Shown here: one piece after another, positions 18,472 through 27,646 of the stretch
Position numbering within the stretch: position 1 is the first letter of the stretch
Layout of the letters: every line of letters starts with the position of its first letter
DNA from: Nitrosomonas sp.
Lineage (GTDB): Bacteria; Pseudomonadota; Gammaproteobacteria; Burkholderiales; Nitrosomonadaceae
DNA: 63,642 bases
NCBI GenBank assembly: GCA_020890945.1
Contig: JAJHPK010000050.1
Span: forward strand, 1 to 63,642
Reading direction: 5' to 3'
Translations under genes and position numbers: made by a program
Notes under the pieces: model-generated
What the model was told of the DNA's origin: nothing
What the model saw: only the letters and a program-made list of their open reading frames with translations
The model's database searches: none

Positions 18472-19869
18472 ATGAAACCCACTCTTGTTCTCGTTGGTCG
18501 CCCCAATGTTGGTAAATCGACTTTATTTAATCGCTTAACGCGGACGCGAGATGCTCTTGTCGCCGATATTCCGGGTTTAACGCGAGATCGGCACTACGGG
18601 CAAGGGAGAATCGGAGAGAAACCCTATTTGGTGATGGATACTGGAGGATTTGAGCCGGTCGTGAAAGAAGGCATTTTGCATGCTATGGCCAAACAAACTA
18701 TGCAAGCTATTGATGAAGCCGACAAGGTGCTATTTATCGTCGATGGCCGGCAAGGAGTGACTTCACACGACAAGATTATTGCGGAGCAACTGCGCAAATC
18801 CGGACAGAAAATTTTGCTGGTAGTTAATAAAACTGAAGGCATGATGCTTGCTGTCGTGACGGCTGAATTTTATGAATTGGGTTTGGGTGAACCTTGCGCT
18901 ATATCCGCCATGCATGGCGATCATATCAATGATTTAGTCGAATGGGCTTTACATGATTTTCCGGACGCGGTGAATGATTTACCGCAAGATAAATTTCCCA
19001 AAATTGCAATTGTGGGGCGTCCCAATGTCGGAAAGTCAACGTTGGTGAATACCTTGCTTGGGGAAGAACGCGTGATTGCTTTCGACCAACCGGGTACGAC
19101 GCGCGATAGTATCTATATTGATTTTCAACATAAAAACAAAAGTTACACACTTATTGACACGGCTGGATTGCGTCGTCGTGGTCAAGTCAATGAAATTATC
19201 GAGAAATTCTCGGTGATCAAAACATTGCAAGCAATTGAAGATGCTAATGTGGTCGTATTAGTACTCGATGCACGTAGCGAGATTTCTGATCAAGATGCGC
19301 ACATTGCTCAATTTATTTTGGAAGCAGGGCGTGCATTAGTGATTGCGGTCAATAAATGGGATGATCTAGATGATTATCAACGAGATACGATAAAGCGTGA
19401 GCTCAATCGCAAATTGCAATTTTTAAGCTTTGCACAGTTACATTATATTTCTGCATTACAGGGAACTGGCACAAATAATTTGTTGCCTTCGATAGATCAA
19501 GCCTATACGGCTGCGATGTCGCATCTATCCACACCGAAGCTTACACGCACATTAATCGCGGCAGTGGAAAAGCACGCACCTCCACGGAATGGCGTATCAA
19601 GGCCTAAAATGCGTTATGCCCATCAAGGCGGTTCCAATCCACCGCTAATTATTGTTCATGGTAGTATGCTGGGAGATGTTCCTGACAATTATCGACGTTA
19701 TTTAGAAAATACTTTTCGCGAAGCGTTTAAGTTGGTGGGGACTCCTCTACGCGTGGATTTTAAAATTGGGCATAATCCCTATGCCGATAAAAAACCTGCG
19801 CCTCCTACGGAATCAGATTTGCGTCGGGCACATAACAAAAGACGCAGGAATCGGAAGAAGTATGGATGA
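18472..19869 (+). CDS. der: Ribosome biogenesis GTPase Der (EngA)
   Basis: 465 residues from ATG 18472; an in-frame TTG 12 bases upstream is less likely because the protein then begins outside the conserved [16 protein letters not shown]. Two tandem Era-like GTPase domains each carry G1 (GRPNVGKST), G3 (DTGG, then DTAG) and G4 (NKTE, then NKWD). The C-terminal KH-like domain ends in a basic [11 protein letters not shown] tail. It binds the 50S subunit during assembly. In this class hfq often follows der, but here flhDC follows. Confidence 0.96.
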   Translation: MKPTLVLVGRPNVGKSTLFNRLTRTRDALVADIPGLTRDRHYGQGRIGEKPYLVMDTGGFEPVVKEGILHAMAKQTMQAIDEADKVLFIVDGRQGVTSHDKIIAEQLRKSGQKILLVVNKTEGMMLAVVTAEFYELGLGEPCAISAMHGDHINDLVEWALHDFPDAVNDLPQDKFPKIAIVGRPNVGKSTLVNTLLGEERVIAFDQPGTTRDSIYIDFQHKNKSYTLIDTAGLRRRGQVNEIIEKFSVIKTLQAIEDANVVVLVLDARSEISDQDAHIAQFILEAGRALVIAVNKWDDLDDYQRDTIKRELNRKLQFLSFAQLHYISALQGTGTNNLLPSIDQAYTAAMSHLSTPKLTRTLIAAVEKHAPPRNGVSRPKMRYAHQGGSNPPLIIVHGSMLGDVPDNYRRYLENTFREAFKLVGTPLRVDFKIGHNPYADKKPAPPTESDLRRAHNKRRRNRKKYG

Positions 19870-20228
19870 GTGGGGGATAGAAATGAACATGTTACTGATT
19901 GAAAAGTCAGTGTATAGTACATGGCTGAGTCAAAACGTTTTATAATCACAAGAGGTTGATCGATATAGATTATCCTCAGTTTGCAAGCCGATATTTTACC
20001 AACATAATATTGGAGTCAAAAAATGATTAAAACTTTTACTAATAGAATTTTCTGTTTCTCCCTGGTTCAATTCTTGTAGGTAATTTTCCTATACCGTAAT
20101 CGGGAGATTACCTAATGTTGTTTACACTTAACTGGCATTTACTTCACCTCGTACATGATTGAGAATACTCTACATAAGCTTATGATTTTTTATTAGCTTT
20201 ACATTTTAATTAAATGGAGGGTTTTAAA
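19870..20228 (+). promoter_or_regulatory. Leader region of flhDC with short ORF and hairpin
   Basis: This 360-base gap has no full gene. It holds an 18-codon frame (20023-20079, MIKTFTNRIFCFSLVQFL) with a good GGAG ribosome binding site 7 bases upstream. Directly at its stop codon an inverted repeat starts: TAGGTAAT at 20077-20084 and ATTACCTA at 20107-20114, with further imperfect pairing inward. A 5' leader with a short peptide and hairpin suggests post-transcriptional control of the flagellar master operon. This is inference from layout only, and no promoter elements are assigned. Confidence 0.4.
20023..20079 (+). CDS. Possible 18-residue leader peptide upstream of flhD
   Basis: ATG at 20023 is preceded by GGAG (20012-20015), and the frame ends at TAG 20077-20079. 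The peptide is hydrophobic and Phe-rich (5 of 18). The stop codon is the first part of an inverted repeat. Translation is plausible but unproven, and no homolog is known to me. Confidence 0.3.
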   Translation: MIKTFTNRIFCFSLVQFL

Positions 20229-20546
20229 ATGGACTCAAATCAAATTCTTGATGAAATCAAAGATATCAATTTAAGCTATATGTTGTTAGCAAAACAAATG
20301 TTGCGAGAAGATAGAGCATCTGCAATGTATCGTTTGGGGGTCAATAAAGACGTTGCCGATATACTGGAAAAGTTAACATCGGCTCAATTGATCAAAATGT
20401 CAGCATCCAATATGTTGCTATGCCGATTCCGTTTCGATGATCGCCTGATTGCTGAAATGTTGTCAAATGACAGTAAAGATCAAACAGTGGCTAAATCGCA
20501 TGCTTCAATTTTGATGGCTGGTAAACCTGCTGAAGCTATACAATAA
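20229..20546 (+). CDS. flhD: Flagellar master transcription regulator FlhD
   Basis: 105 residues from ATG 20229, placed by GGAGG at 20216-20220; an in-frame ATG at 20214 overlaps that site. FlhD forms the FlhD4C2 complex that activates class 2 flagellar promoters. The N-terminal DEIKDINLSYMLLAKQMLREDR and LGVNKDVADILEKLTSAQLIKMS (cut) are the canonical helices, and a Cys at the dimer interface is present in MLLCRF. It is cotranscribed with flhC, 35 bases downstream. Confidence 0.95.
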   Translation: MDSNQILDEIKDINLSYMLLAKQMLREDRASAMYRLGVNKDVADILEKLTSAQLIKMSASNMLLCRFRFDDRLIAEMLSNDSKDQTVAKSHASILMAGKPAEAIQ

Positions 20547-20581
20547 TTACGCCTAGGTAATTTGGCATAAGGAACAATGTG

Positions 20582-21124
20582 ATGCGTAATAAAAGTATTA
20601 TAACGGAAGCCAAACAAATTCATCTTGCCACGGAATTGATTACGCTAGGAGCAAGATTACAGGTTTTGGAAATGAACACCAACCTCAGTCGCGAACGATT
20701 GGTAAAGCTGTATAAAGAAATTCGAGGCGTTTCGCCACCAAAAGGTATGCTTCCTTATTCAGAAGATTGGTTCATGAGTTGGCAGCCGAATATGCATTCA
20801 TCGTTATTTATCAACATCTATAATTATGTGATAGCTAATACCGGTGAGGTAGGCATTGAGGCTTTGATTAAAAGCTATCGTTTGTATATGGAACATATTA
20901 AAGTAAACGAGCAAGATAAAGTGTTAAGTCTTACTCGCGCATGGACTTTAATTCGTTTTATCGATAGCGGTGTGTTATGTATCGCACCTTGTGTAAGCTG
21001 TCACGGAAAATACGTTGTGCATTCCCTGGAAATCCACTCTAATCATGTTTGTGGATTGTGTAACATACCTTCCCGTGCAGGAAAAACTAAGAAAGCGGCC
21101 ATGTTGGCAGCCGCTGCTCATTAA
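20582..21124 (+). CDS. flhC: Flagellar master transcription regulator FlhC
   Basis: 180 residues from ATG 20582, with AAGGAA upstream; a GTG one codon earlier is also in frame. The zinc-binding cysteines fall at C137, C140, C157 and C160, the same positions as in Escherichia coli FlhC. VKLYKEIRGVSPPKGMLP is a strong family signature. It is the DNA-binding partner of FlhD in the flagellar regulator. The stop is only 8 bases from the convergent aminotransferase stop, so there is little room for a terminator. Confidence 0.95.
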   Translation: MRNKSIITEAKQIHLATELITLGARLQVLEMNTNLSRERLVKLYKEIRGVSPPKGMLPYSEDWFMSWQPNMHSSLFINIYNYVIANTGEVGIEALIKSYRLYMEHIKVNEQDKVLSLTRAWTLIRFIDSGVLCIAPCVSCHGKYVVHSLEIHSNHVCGLCNIPSRAGKTKKAAMLAAAAH

Positions 21125-21132
21125 TTGTGTTT

Positions 21133-22326
21133 TTATTTTAAAAGATCTTGAATTCGTTTCGTTGCTTGTTTCAAGTTTTCCATTGAAGTCGCAAAGGATA
21201 GCCGCATATATCCTTCACAACCAAATGCGGAGCCGGGAACAACGGCTACGCCAGCTCGTTCCAAAAGATATTCGCTGAAAGCGATATCGTTTTGTGCCGT
21301 AATCAATTTTTTTCGATAGAGTTCTTCCATAGCGGGACGAACATCCGCAAATGCATAAAATGCTCCGTCAGAAGATAAGCACTGAACGCCTTTTATCTGA
21401 TTCAATTGCTCAGTAACAAAGCGGTTGCGTTCTTTAAACGCAGTAACCATTGGGATCATGCACGATTGGTCTGCATTTAAAGCCACTTCTGCCGCCGCTT
21501 GTGATATCGAACTCGGGTTTGAAGTGCTCTGTGACTGAATATTTTCCATTGCCGTAATGATATTTGCGGGGCCGCCGCAGTAACCGATTCGCCAACCGGT
21601 CATCGCATACGCTTTGGATACGCCATTGAGTACCATTGTTCGTGGCAAAAGATCAGGGCAAGCGTTGGCGATGTTCACAAATTTCTGCCCCGAAAGCAAA
21701 ATATGTTCGTACATATCATCGGTAGCGATAATAATCTGCGGATGTTTACGCAATACTGTACCCAATGCTTTCAGTTCCTCTAACGAGTAAACAGCTCCCG
21801 ATGGATTGCTTGGGCTGTTGATAACGAACATTTTGGTTTTTGGTGTGATCGCTGCTTCCAACTGTTGCGGTGAAATTTTGAAATTCTGTTCAATTCCCGT
21901 ATCGATAAATACGGGTTTTCCTTCGGCGATTAATACGATATCTGGATAAGAAACCCAGTATGGCGCTGGAATGATGACTTCATCGGCAGGATTGATTACC
22001 GCTAGTACGAGGTTAAAAAAGCTTTGCTTGCCACCGCATGACACCAAAATCTGTTTCGGTTCAAAATCAAAATCATTTTCTCGTTTGAATTTTCCCACAA
22101 TTGCATTTTTTAAACCGGGCGTACCACCAACAGGCGTGTATTTTGTTAAGCCTTTATTGATGGCTGCAATCGCCGCGTCTTTAATGTGCTGCGGAGTATC
22201 AAAATCAGGCTCGCCAGCACCTAAGCCAATGATGTCTTTACCTTCAGCTTTCAGTTTGGCCGCGCGCGCAGTCACAGCAAGGGTCGGTGATGGTTTAATG
22301 GTTTGAACGCGATATGAAAGTTCCAC
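21133..22326 (-). CDS. Class I/II aminotransferase, probable aspartate aminotransferase
   Basis: 397 residues. It is PLP-dependent, of the subgroup that includes Thermus-type aspartate/prephenate aminotransferases. Landmarks are GLGAGEPDFDTP at the start, the Asn in VINSPSNPSGAVYS, the PLP lysine in NGVSKAYAMTGWRIGYCGG, and the C-terminal substrate Arg in EGYMRLSFA. Likely reaction: transfer of the amino group between aspartate and 2-oxoglutarate (or prephenate). Exact specificity cannot be read from sequence. It is divergent from uvrB with a 77-base gap. Confidence 0.9.
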   Translation of the reverse strand: MELSYRVQTIKPSPTLAVTARAAKLKAEGKDIIGLGAGEPDFDTPQHIKDAAIAAINKGLTKYTPVGGTPGLKNAIVGKFKRENDFDFEPKQILVSCGGKQSFFNLVLAVINPADEVIIPAPYWVSYPDIVLIAEGKPVFIDTGIEQNFKISPQQLEAAITPKTKMFVINSPSNPSGAVYSLEELKALGTVLRKHPQIIIATDDMYEHILLSGQKFVNIANACPDLLPRTMVLNGVSKAYAMTGWRIGYCGGPANIITAMENIQSQSTSNPSSISQAAAEVALNADQSCMIPMVTAFKERNRFVTEQLNQIKGVQCLSSDGAFYAFADVRPAMEELYRKKLITAQNDIAFSEYLLERAGVAVVPGSAFGCEGYMRLSFATSMENLKQATKRIQDLLK

Positions 22327-22403
22327 AAAAAATCCTTGTACGATAATGAATAGGGCAGCGTGTTAAAATATTTTTGCAGCAAAATAACGTAGGAATTATA
22401 CCT

Positions 22404-24434
22404 GTGATCATTACCTTCCCCAATAGTCCTTATAAACTTCATCAAACATTTGAGCCTGCAGGCGATCAACCTGCGGCTATAGCGCAATTGGTCGAGGGTA
22501 TTCAGGATGGATTGGCATACCAAACACTGCTGGGTGTTACCGGTTCTGGAAAAACGTACACTATTGCTAACATGATTGCTCGATTGGGGCGCCCAGCCAT
22601 TGTCATGGCGCCGAATAAAACGCTGGCTGCTCAGCTTTATGCGGAAATGCGCGAGTTTTTTCCTGAGAATGCCATCGAATATTTTGTTTCGTATTATGAT
22701 TACTATCAACCCGAAGCCTATGTGCCTGCGCGCGATTTATTTATCGAAAAAGATTCCAGCATCAATGAACATATTGAGCAAATGCGGTTATCCGCGACCA
22801 AATCTTTGCTCGAACGCGATGATGCGATCATTGTCGCCACCGTGTCGTGCATCTATGGTATCGGTGATCCGGTGGATTATCATGGCATGATTTTGCATTT
22901 ACGCAACGGCGAAAAAATTAGCCAACGCGATATTATTAAACGGTTGACGGAAATGCAGTATGAGCGCAACGAACTGGAATTCAAGCGCGGTGTATTTCGC
23001 GTTCGTGGCGATGTCGTGGATGTGTTTCCTGCGGAAAATTCTGAATCTGCGATACGCGTCACGTTATTCGATGATGAAGTCGATAGCATGGCGTTATTTG
23101 ATCCACTGACCGGACGAGTTTTGCAAAAACTGTCGCGTTTTACCGTTTATCCATCCAGTCATTACGTCACACCGAGAGCCACCACATTGCGTGCCATTGA
23201 AACAATCAAAGCAGAATTGCGTGAACGGTTAGACTACTATTACCAAGAGCAACGATTAGTCGAAGCGCAACGGCTTGAGCAGCGTACTCGTTTCGATTTG
23301 GAAATGCTCAATGAACTAGGGTTTTGCAAAGGCATCGAAAACTACTCGCGTCATTTATCGGGTAAACAACCTGGTGAACCGCCGCCCACTTTGCTGGATT
23401 ATTTGCCACCGAATGCCTTGATGATCATTGATGAAAGTCACGTTACCGTGCCGCAAATCGGCGGCATGTATCGAGGTGACCGCGCACGCAAAGAAAATTT
23501 GGTGAATTATGGTTTTCGTTTGCCTTCCGCGCTGGATAATCGGCCTTTGCAGTTTGAGGAATTCGAGCGGCGCATGCCGCAAACCATATTCGTGTCTGCT
23601 ACCCCAGCGAATTATGAATCGTTGCATAGCGGTCAAGTGATCGAGCAAGTAGTGCGCCCCACCGGATTGGTCGATCCGATTATCGAAATACGCTCCGTGG
23701 CAACCCAGGTGGATGACTTGATGTCAGAAATCACGTTACGCACGGCAAAAAATGAACGGGTATTAGTCACGACATTGACCAAACGCATGGCGGAGGATTT
23801 AACCGATTATTTTTCCGAACATCGCATCAAAGTGCGTTATTTGCATTCGGATATCGATACCGTTGAGCGTGTTGAAATAATTCGTGATTTGCGCCTTGGG
23901 CAATTCGATGTGCTGATTGGCATTAATTTATTGCGCGAAGGATTGGATATTCCGGAAGTATCGTTGGTAGCTATATTAGACGCCGATAAAGAAGGCTTTT
24001 TGCGCTCGGAACGTTCATTGATCCAAACCATTGGTCGTGCCGCGCGCCATATTAATGGTACCGCTATTCTGTACGCTGATAAGATTACGCAATCGATGCG
24101 TTCTGCCATTGATGAAACCAATCGTCGCAGAGAAAAACAAATCCAGCATAATCTTACCAACCAAATCACGCCACGTTCAGTCAGCAAGCGCATCAAAGAC
24201 TTAATCGATGGTGTTTACGATCACGAATCCGCACAACAAAACTTCAAAGCGGCGCAACAACAAGCGCGTTACAACACCATGAGCGAAACGCAGCTTGCTA
24301 AAGAAATTCAGCGCGTTGAAAAGAAAATGCTGGATGCCGCTAAAAATCTAGAATTTGAACAAGCTGCGCAATTTCGCGATGAATTAAAGTCGCTAAAAAA
24401 CAAACTGTTGATTGGTTTTAGTACGGAAACTTAA
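22404..24434 (+). CDS. uvrB: Excinuclease ABC subunit B
   Basis: 676 residues if started at GTG 22404, which has AGGAA about 8 bases upstream. An in-frame TTG at 22374 would add 10 residues with no family match. It is a helicase-like damage-verification subunit of nucleotide excision repair: Walker [11 protein letters not shown], beta-hairpin [12 protein letters not shown], Walker B DESH, motif VI IGRAAR, and the C-terminal UVR domain ([16 protein letters not shown]) that contacts UvrC. The length is normal. Confidence 0.97.
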   Translation: MIITFPNSPYKLHQTFEPAGDQPAAIAQLVEGIQDGLAYQTLLGVTGSGKTYTIANMIARLGRPAIVMAPNKTLAAQLYAEMREFFPENAIEYFVSYYDYYQPEAYVPARDLFIEKDSSINEHIEQMRLSATKSLLERDDAIIVATVSCIYGIGDPVDYHGMILHLRNGEKISQRDIIKRLTEMQYERNELEFKRGVFRVRGDVVDVFPAENSESAIRVTLFDDEVDSMALFDPLTGRVLQKLSRFTVYPSSHYVTPRATTLRAIETIKAELRERLDYYYQEQRLVEAQRLEQRTRFDLEMLNELGFCKGIENYSRHLSGKQPGEPPPTLLDYLPPNALMIIDESHVTVPQIGGMYRGDRARKENLVNYGFRLPSALDNRPLQFEEFERRMPQTIFVSATPANYESLHSGQVIEQVVRPTGLVDPIIEIRSVATQVDDLMSEITLRTAKNERVLVTTLTKRMAEDLTDYFSEHRIKVRYLHSDIDTVERVEIIRDLRLGQFDVLIGINLLREGLDIPEVSLVAILDADKEGFLRSERSLIQTIGRAARHINGTAILYADKITQSMRSAIDETNRRREKQIQHNLTNQITPRSVSKRIKDLIDGVYDHESAQQNFKAAQQQARYNTMSETQLAKEIQRVEKKMLDAAKNLEFEQAAQFRDELKSLKNKLLIGFSTET

Positions 24435-24437
24435 AGC

Positions 24438-24782
24438 TTATTTTTTGATTTCCGTCGAAGTCACAAAAATCAAGGTGGTGAATGTGCGATTGAGCGTTTT
24501 GCTGGTGAAATTGCTCATCGTCATGTTTTGCACGAAACGAATATGATCGCCCTTTTTGACTTGCGTCGTGGGGGCGGCAATCCAAAAGCGTTGGCCCGCA
24601 TTTTCTAATTCCATGTAGGTGTAGCCCGTGGTGTCAATCACATCAACGACCACACCTTCATTTTTTGCCATGCTATCGGATGCTTCCGCTGCTTGGGCAT
24701 CTTGAGGTTCATGGTGTAATGCCATGACATTGAATGAACAGGATAACAACAAACCAACTACTGCCAAAAAAGAAATTCTCAT
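24438..24782 (-). CDS. Small periplasmic NrfJ-like protein
   Basis: 114 residues from ATG 24782, which has GGAG 5 bases upstream; an upstream in-frame ATG (24809) would add 9 residues before the signal peptide. The signal peptide covers about residues 1-22 (SFLAVVGLLLSCSFNVMA). The mature part holds VVDVIDTTGYTYMELENAG followed by WIAAPTTQVKKGD, a small beta fold seen in NrfJ-related proteins. Such proteins accompany multiheme cytochromes in some bacteria, and the function is unknown. It is convergent with uvrB (3 bases apart). The family call is from motif memory. Confidence 0.6.
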   Translation of the reverse strand: MRISFLAVVGLLLSCSFNVMALHHEPQDAQAAEASDSMAKNEGVVVDVIDTTGYTYMELENAGQRFWIAAPTTQVKKGDHIRFVQNMTMSNFTSKTLNRTFTTLIFVTSTEIKK

Positions 24783-24875
24783 CGGTGCTCCAAGAAATAC
24801 GAGGGTCATAAAGTAGCGTATGATACACCGCGCTATTGCTTAGTTCCAATTTTGTCGGTTCAGGTGGGGTCTAGC

Positions 24876-24946
24876 AGGTCGTTGAAAAACTATCTGCGTT
24901 GCCGGTACGGTGTTAAAAACAGGTTCAAAATGCTCATTTATTACAC
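24876..24946 (+). repeat. Dispersed extragenic repeat, copy 1 (partial)
   Basis: From about 24886 to 24946 the sequence matches 28519-28580 base for base except one G/C difference. It starts with CGTTGAAAAAC and ends in ATTTATTACACA, after which the copies diverge. Together with the longer copy 2 it indicates a roughly 130-bp element bounded by GTTGAAAAAC ends, here truncated on its right side. The surrounding 24.81-25.15 kb gap holds no gene that I can support. Confidence 0.75.
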
Positions 24947-25150
24947 AGAGATGAATCGTCAATCGAACAATGTTGAGCACACTTCCAAGTTTCAAGTGAT
25001 GCTAGCATCTCTCATCCAGCAACCCGATTCAAATTCAACCAAGACCAATCACTCTATCCTACTGTTTTAAAGTGTTTTATGATACGTTTAATCATACTAT
25101 TAAGCATAGTCAGCGATTCAATGTTTGAATAACTGAAACGTCCCATTTCG

Positions 25151-27367
25151 ATGAATCTACCTCCTCCACAAGTTTTTGTTAGCGCGACCACTTCCGACTT
25201 AGGTACTTGTCGACAAATAATCAAGGAAGCATTGCTGACACTGGGATGCACCCCGGTAGAACAAACCAACTTTCCGCCGGATGCGGGAACCGTGCGTGAG
25301 ATGCTGCAGAAAAAAATTGCTGCTTGCCAAGCGGTAATCCATGTGGTTGGCGAAGTCTATGGCGCTGAGCCGAAACAACAATCAGTCGGTGAGCCGCGAC
25401 GCAGTTACACGCAGATGGAATATGACATTGCGTATGAACTGGGTAAGGATGTTTATCTATTTATCTGCGGAAAAGGCTTTGACTACGATGAGTATCCATC
25501 TGAGGGTGAGGAAGCACAGAGGCTCCAACAGAATCACCGCAACAGCATACGGAATGGCGATCACTTGTATAACCTGGTTGCTTCGCGCGAAGAACTCAAG
25601 TTTAAAGTGAGTACTTTGCAAATACGTACTCACCAACTTTCCAAAGCGTTAGAAGCAACTCAAAAGGAGCGAGATGAAGCTTTATCACGCATACAGCAAA
25701 CAACGGATTACCAGGATTTAAAAGAAAAGGTTGAAATAGCCAAGAGGAATGTCGCGAAGCTTCCGGGAGATCCGGATTTTGCAAAAGAGCTGCAGTGTGC
25801 TAGAGAAAATCTAGAGAATTTTACCCAAGGCATTCTCAAACTCGCTGAAGAAATCAAAAAAATACCGCTTAATAGTGCGCGCGGTATAAAAGCCCGAGCC
25901 TATTTTGACAAAGGCGACTATCAGGCTGCCCGCGACGCACTCGATGACAAAGAGATGGCTGAGGAAAAACAAGCCTTGCTCAGAGATAGGGTACTGCGCC
26001 AGAAAAAGGAAGCAGAAGCCCAAGCTCGAGAGAATGATTTGGCCACAGATTATATTCTGAAAGCTAGACTGACTGCCGTGGACTATCAATTGGGGGATCA
26101 GCGTATTCCTCAAACAAGACAATCTTTTGAAGAGGCATTAGAGCTCGCCAGAACACCCGATCATTTGTTTGGATATGCTTATTTCTTACAGCAGCACAAT
26201 CAATTTTCTGATTCAGAAAAACTCTACCGGGAAGCCTTGAAAGCCTATCGCGATCTGGCCCAAGCCAATTCAACAGACTATCAGTCTCATGTAGCTCGCA
26301 CACTCAACAATCTGGGAATGCTTGTTTCTGAAGACAGCCGTCGTCGCAATGAGGCGGAAAGATTCTACCAGGAAGCCTTAAACACCTATCGAGAACTGGT
26401 CAAAGCCAATCCGGCGGTGTATCTGCCTGATGTGGCTACTACGCTCAACAATCTGGGAGTATTGGTAGCTGATGACAGTGGTCGTCGCGATCAGGCGGAA
26501 ACACTTTACCAGGAAGCTTTAACTATTCAACGCGAACTGGCCCAAGGCAGTCCTGTGGAGTATCGGTCTGATGTGGCTGCTACGCTCAACAATCTGGGAG
26601 TTCTTGTCAAAGCTGACAGTGGTCGTCGCGATGAGGCGGAAGAACTCTACCAGGAAGCCTTAACTATTCGCCGCGAACTGGCCCAAACCAATCCGGCGGT
26701 GTATCTGCCTGATGTGGCTATGACACTCAACAATCTGGGGTTACTGGTAGCTGATGACAGCTATCGCCGCCATGAGGCGGAAAAACTCTACCAGGAAGCC
26801 TTAACTATTCGCCGCGAACTGGTCCAAGCCAATCCGGCGGTGTATCGGCCTGATGTGGCTAATACGCTCAACAATCTGGGAGTTCTTGTCAAAGCTGACA
26901 GTGATCGGCGCGATGAGGCGGAAGAACTCTATCTGGAAGCTTTAACCATTCGTCGCGAACTGTCGGAAGTCAATCCAACAGTGTATCAGCCTGATGTGGC
27001 GATGACGCTCTACAATCTGGGATTACTGATTGCTGAAAACAGTCATCGCCGCAATGATGCGGAAAAACTCTACCAGGAAGCCTTAACCATTCGCCGCGAA
27101 CTAGCCCAAGCCAATCCGGCGATGTATCGGCCTGATGTGGCTAATACGCTCAATAATCTGGGAGTTCTTGTCAAAGCTGACAGTGGTCGGCGCGATGAGG
27201 TGGAAGAACTCTATCTGGAAGCTTTAACCATTCGCCGCGAACTGGCCCAAGCCAATCCGGTAGTGTATCAGCCTGATGTGGCGATGACGCTCTACAATCT
27301 GGGATTACTGATTGCTCAAGACAGCATCGCCACGATGAAGCGGAAAAATTCTACCAGGATGCTTTAA
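25151..27367 (+). CDS. DUF4062 (TIR-like) plus tetratricopeptide-repeat protein, frameshifted
   Basis: 738 residues before a premature stop. The N-terminal domain (about 5-115) fits DUF4062: VFVSATTSDLGTCRQIIKEAL, EMLQKKIAACQAVIHVVGEVYG, YTQMEYDIAYELGKDVYLF. DUF4062 is TIR/nucleosidase-like and occurs in STAND-type and defence-associated proteins. A coiled-coil-like linker (about 150-300) follows, then a TPR array from about 345 made of 47-residue units (R-R-x-E-A-E-x-L-Y-x-E-A-L-x-I-R-R-E-L). A 1-base deletion at 27324/27325 shifts the frame, and the last 12 residues are out-of-frame noise. The true C-terminus continues at 27325-27603. No good ribosome binding site precedes the ATG. Function is unknown; sensing or signalling is inferred. 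Confidence 0.75.
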   Translation: MNLPPPQVFVSATTSDLGTCRQIIKEALLTLGCTPVEQTNFPPDAGTVREMLQKKIAACQAVIHVVGEVYGAEPKQQSVGEPRRSYTQMEYDIAYELGKDVYLFICGKGFDYDEYPSEGEEAQRLQQNHRNSIRNGDHLYNLVASREELKFKVSTLQIRTHQLSKALEATQKERDEALSRIQQTTDYQDLKEKVEIAKRNVAKLPGDPDFAKELQCARENLENFTQGILKLAEEIKKIPLNSARGIKARAYFDKGDYQAARDALDDKEMAEEKQALLRDRVLRQKKEAEAQARENDLATDYILKARLTAVDYQLGDQRIPQTRQSFEEALELARTPDHLFGYAYFLQQHNQFSDSEKLYREALKAYRDLAQANSTDYQSHVARTLNNLGMLVSEDSRRRNEAERFYQEALNTYRELVKANPAVYLPDVATTLNNLGVLVADDSGRRDQAETLYQEALTIQRELAQGSPVEYRSDVAATLNNLGVLVKADSGRRDEAEELYQEALTIRRELAQTNPAVYLPDVAMTLNNLGLLVADDSYRRHEAEKLYQEALTIRRELVQANPAVYRPDVANTLNNLGVLVKADSDRRDEAEELYLEALTIRRELSEVNPTVYQPDVAMTLYNLGLLIAENSHRRNDAEKLYQEALTIRRELAQANPAMYRPDVANTLNNLGVLVKADSGRRDEVEELYLEALTIRRELAQANPVVYQPDVAMTLYNLGLLIAQDSIATMKRKNSTRML
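26342..27327 (+). repeat. Seven 141-bp tandem repeats encoding TPR units
   Basis: Units begin at 26342, 26483, 26624, 26765, 26906, 27047 and 27188, exactly 141 bases (47 codons) apart. Flanking divergent units lie before (from about 26200) and after. Adjacent units differ, while alternate units are nearly identical (LNNLGVLVKADS against LYNLGLLIA types). This is a 282-bp higher-order repeat that points to recent two-unit duplication. The last unit has lost one base. Confidence 0.85.
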
Positions 27368-27603
27368 CCATTCTCCGCGAACTGGCCAAAGCCAATCCAG
27401 CGGTGTATCAGCACGATGTGGCCAGGACCTTAGCTTCGATGGGTTATGCCTATATCAACTGGCAACAACCGAAGGAAGCGATAGCCTATCTAACAGAAGC
27501 AGAAGAAATTTTTACCCGATTGGCAGAGAAAGCTCCACTGGTTTTTAAAAAGGAGTTGAATGGAGTCCAACTGTTGTTGCGTTTTGCAAATGAAGCGCAA
27601 TAG
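27325..27603 (+). pseudogene. Out-of-frame C-terminus of the DUF4062-TPR protein
   Basis: After the deletion the TPR pattern resumes in the next frame: HRHDEAEKFYQDALTILREL, ANPAVYQHDVARTLASMGYAY, and a final unit WQQPKEAIAYLTEAEEIF, ending at TAG 27601-27603. A GTG at 27403 could start a separate 66-residue product but lacks a ribosome binding site. Restoring one base would give a single protein of about 817 residues. Confidence 0.75.
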
Positions 27604-27646
27604 GACTGAATGAACCAGCCACGACAAGCTGTTGTGGTCAAATCAA

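Noticed and set aside
24852-25070. 72-codon plus-strand frame after the NrfJ-like gene
   Set aside because: It runs through repeat copy 1 and has no independent coding signal.
26342-27327. Regularly spaced repeats that might suggest a CRISPR array
   Set aside because: The period is 141 bp without unique spacers, and the repeats are in frame and encode TPR helices.
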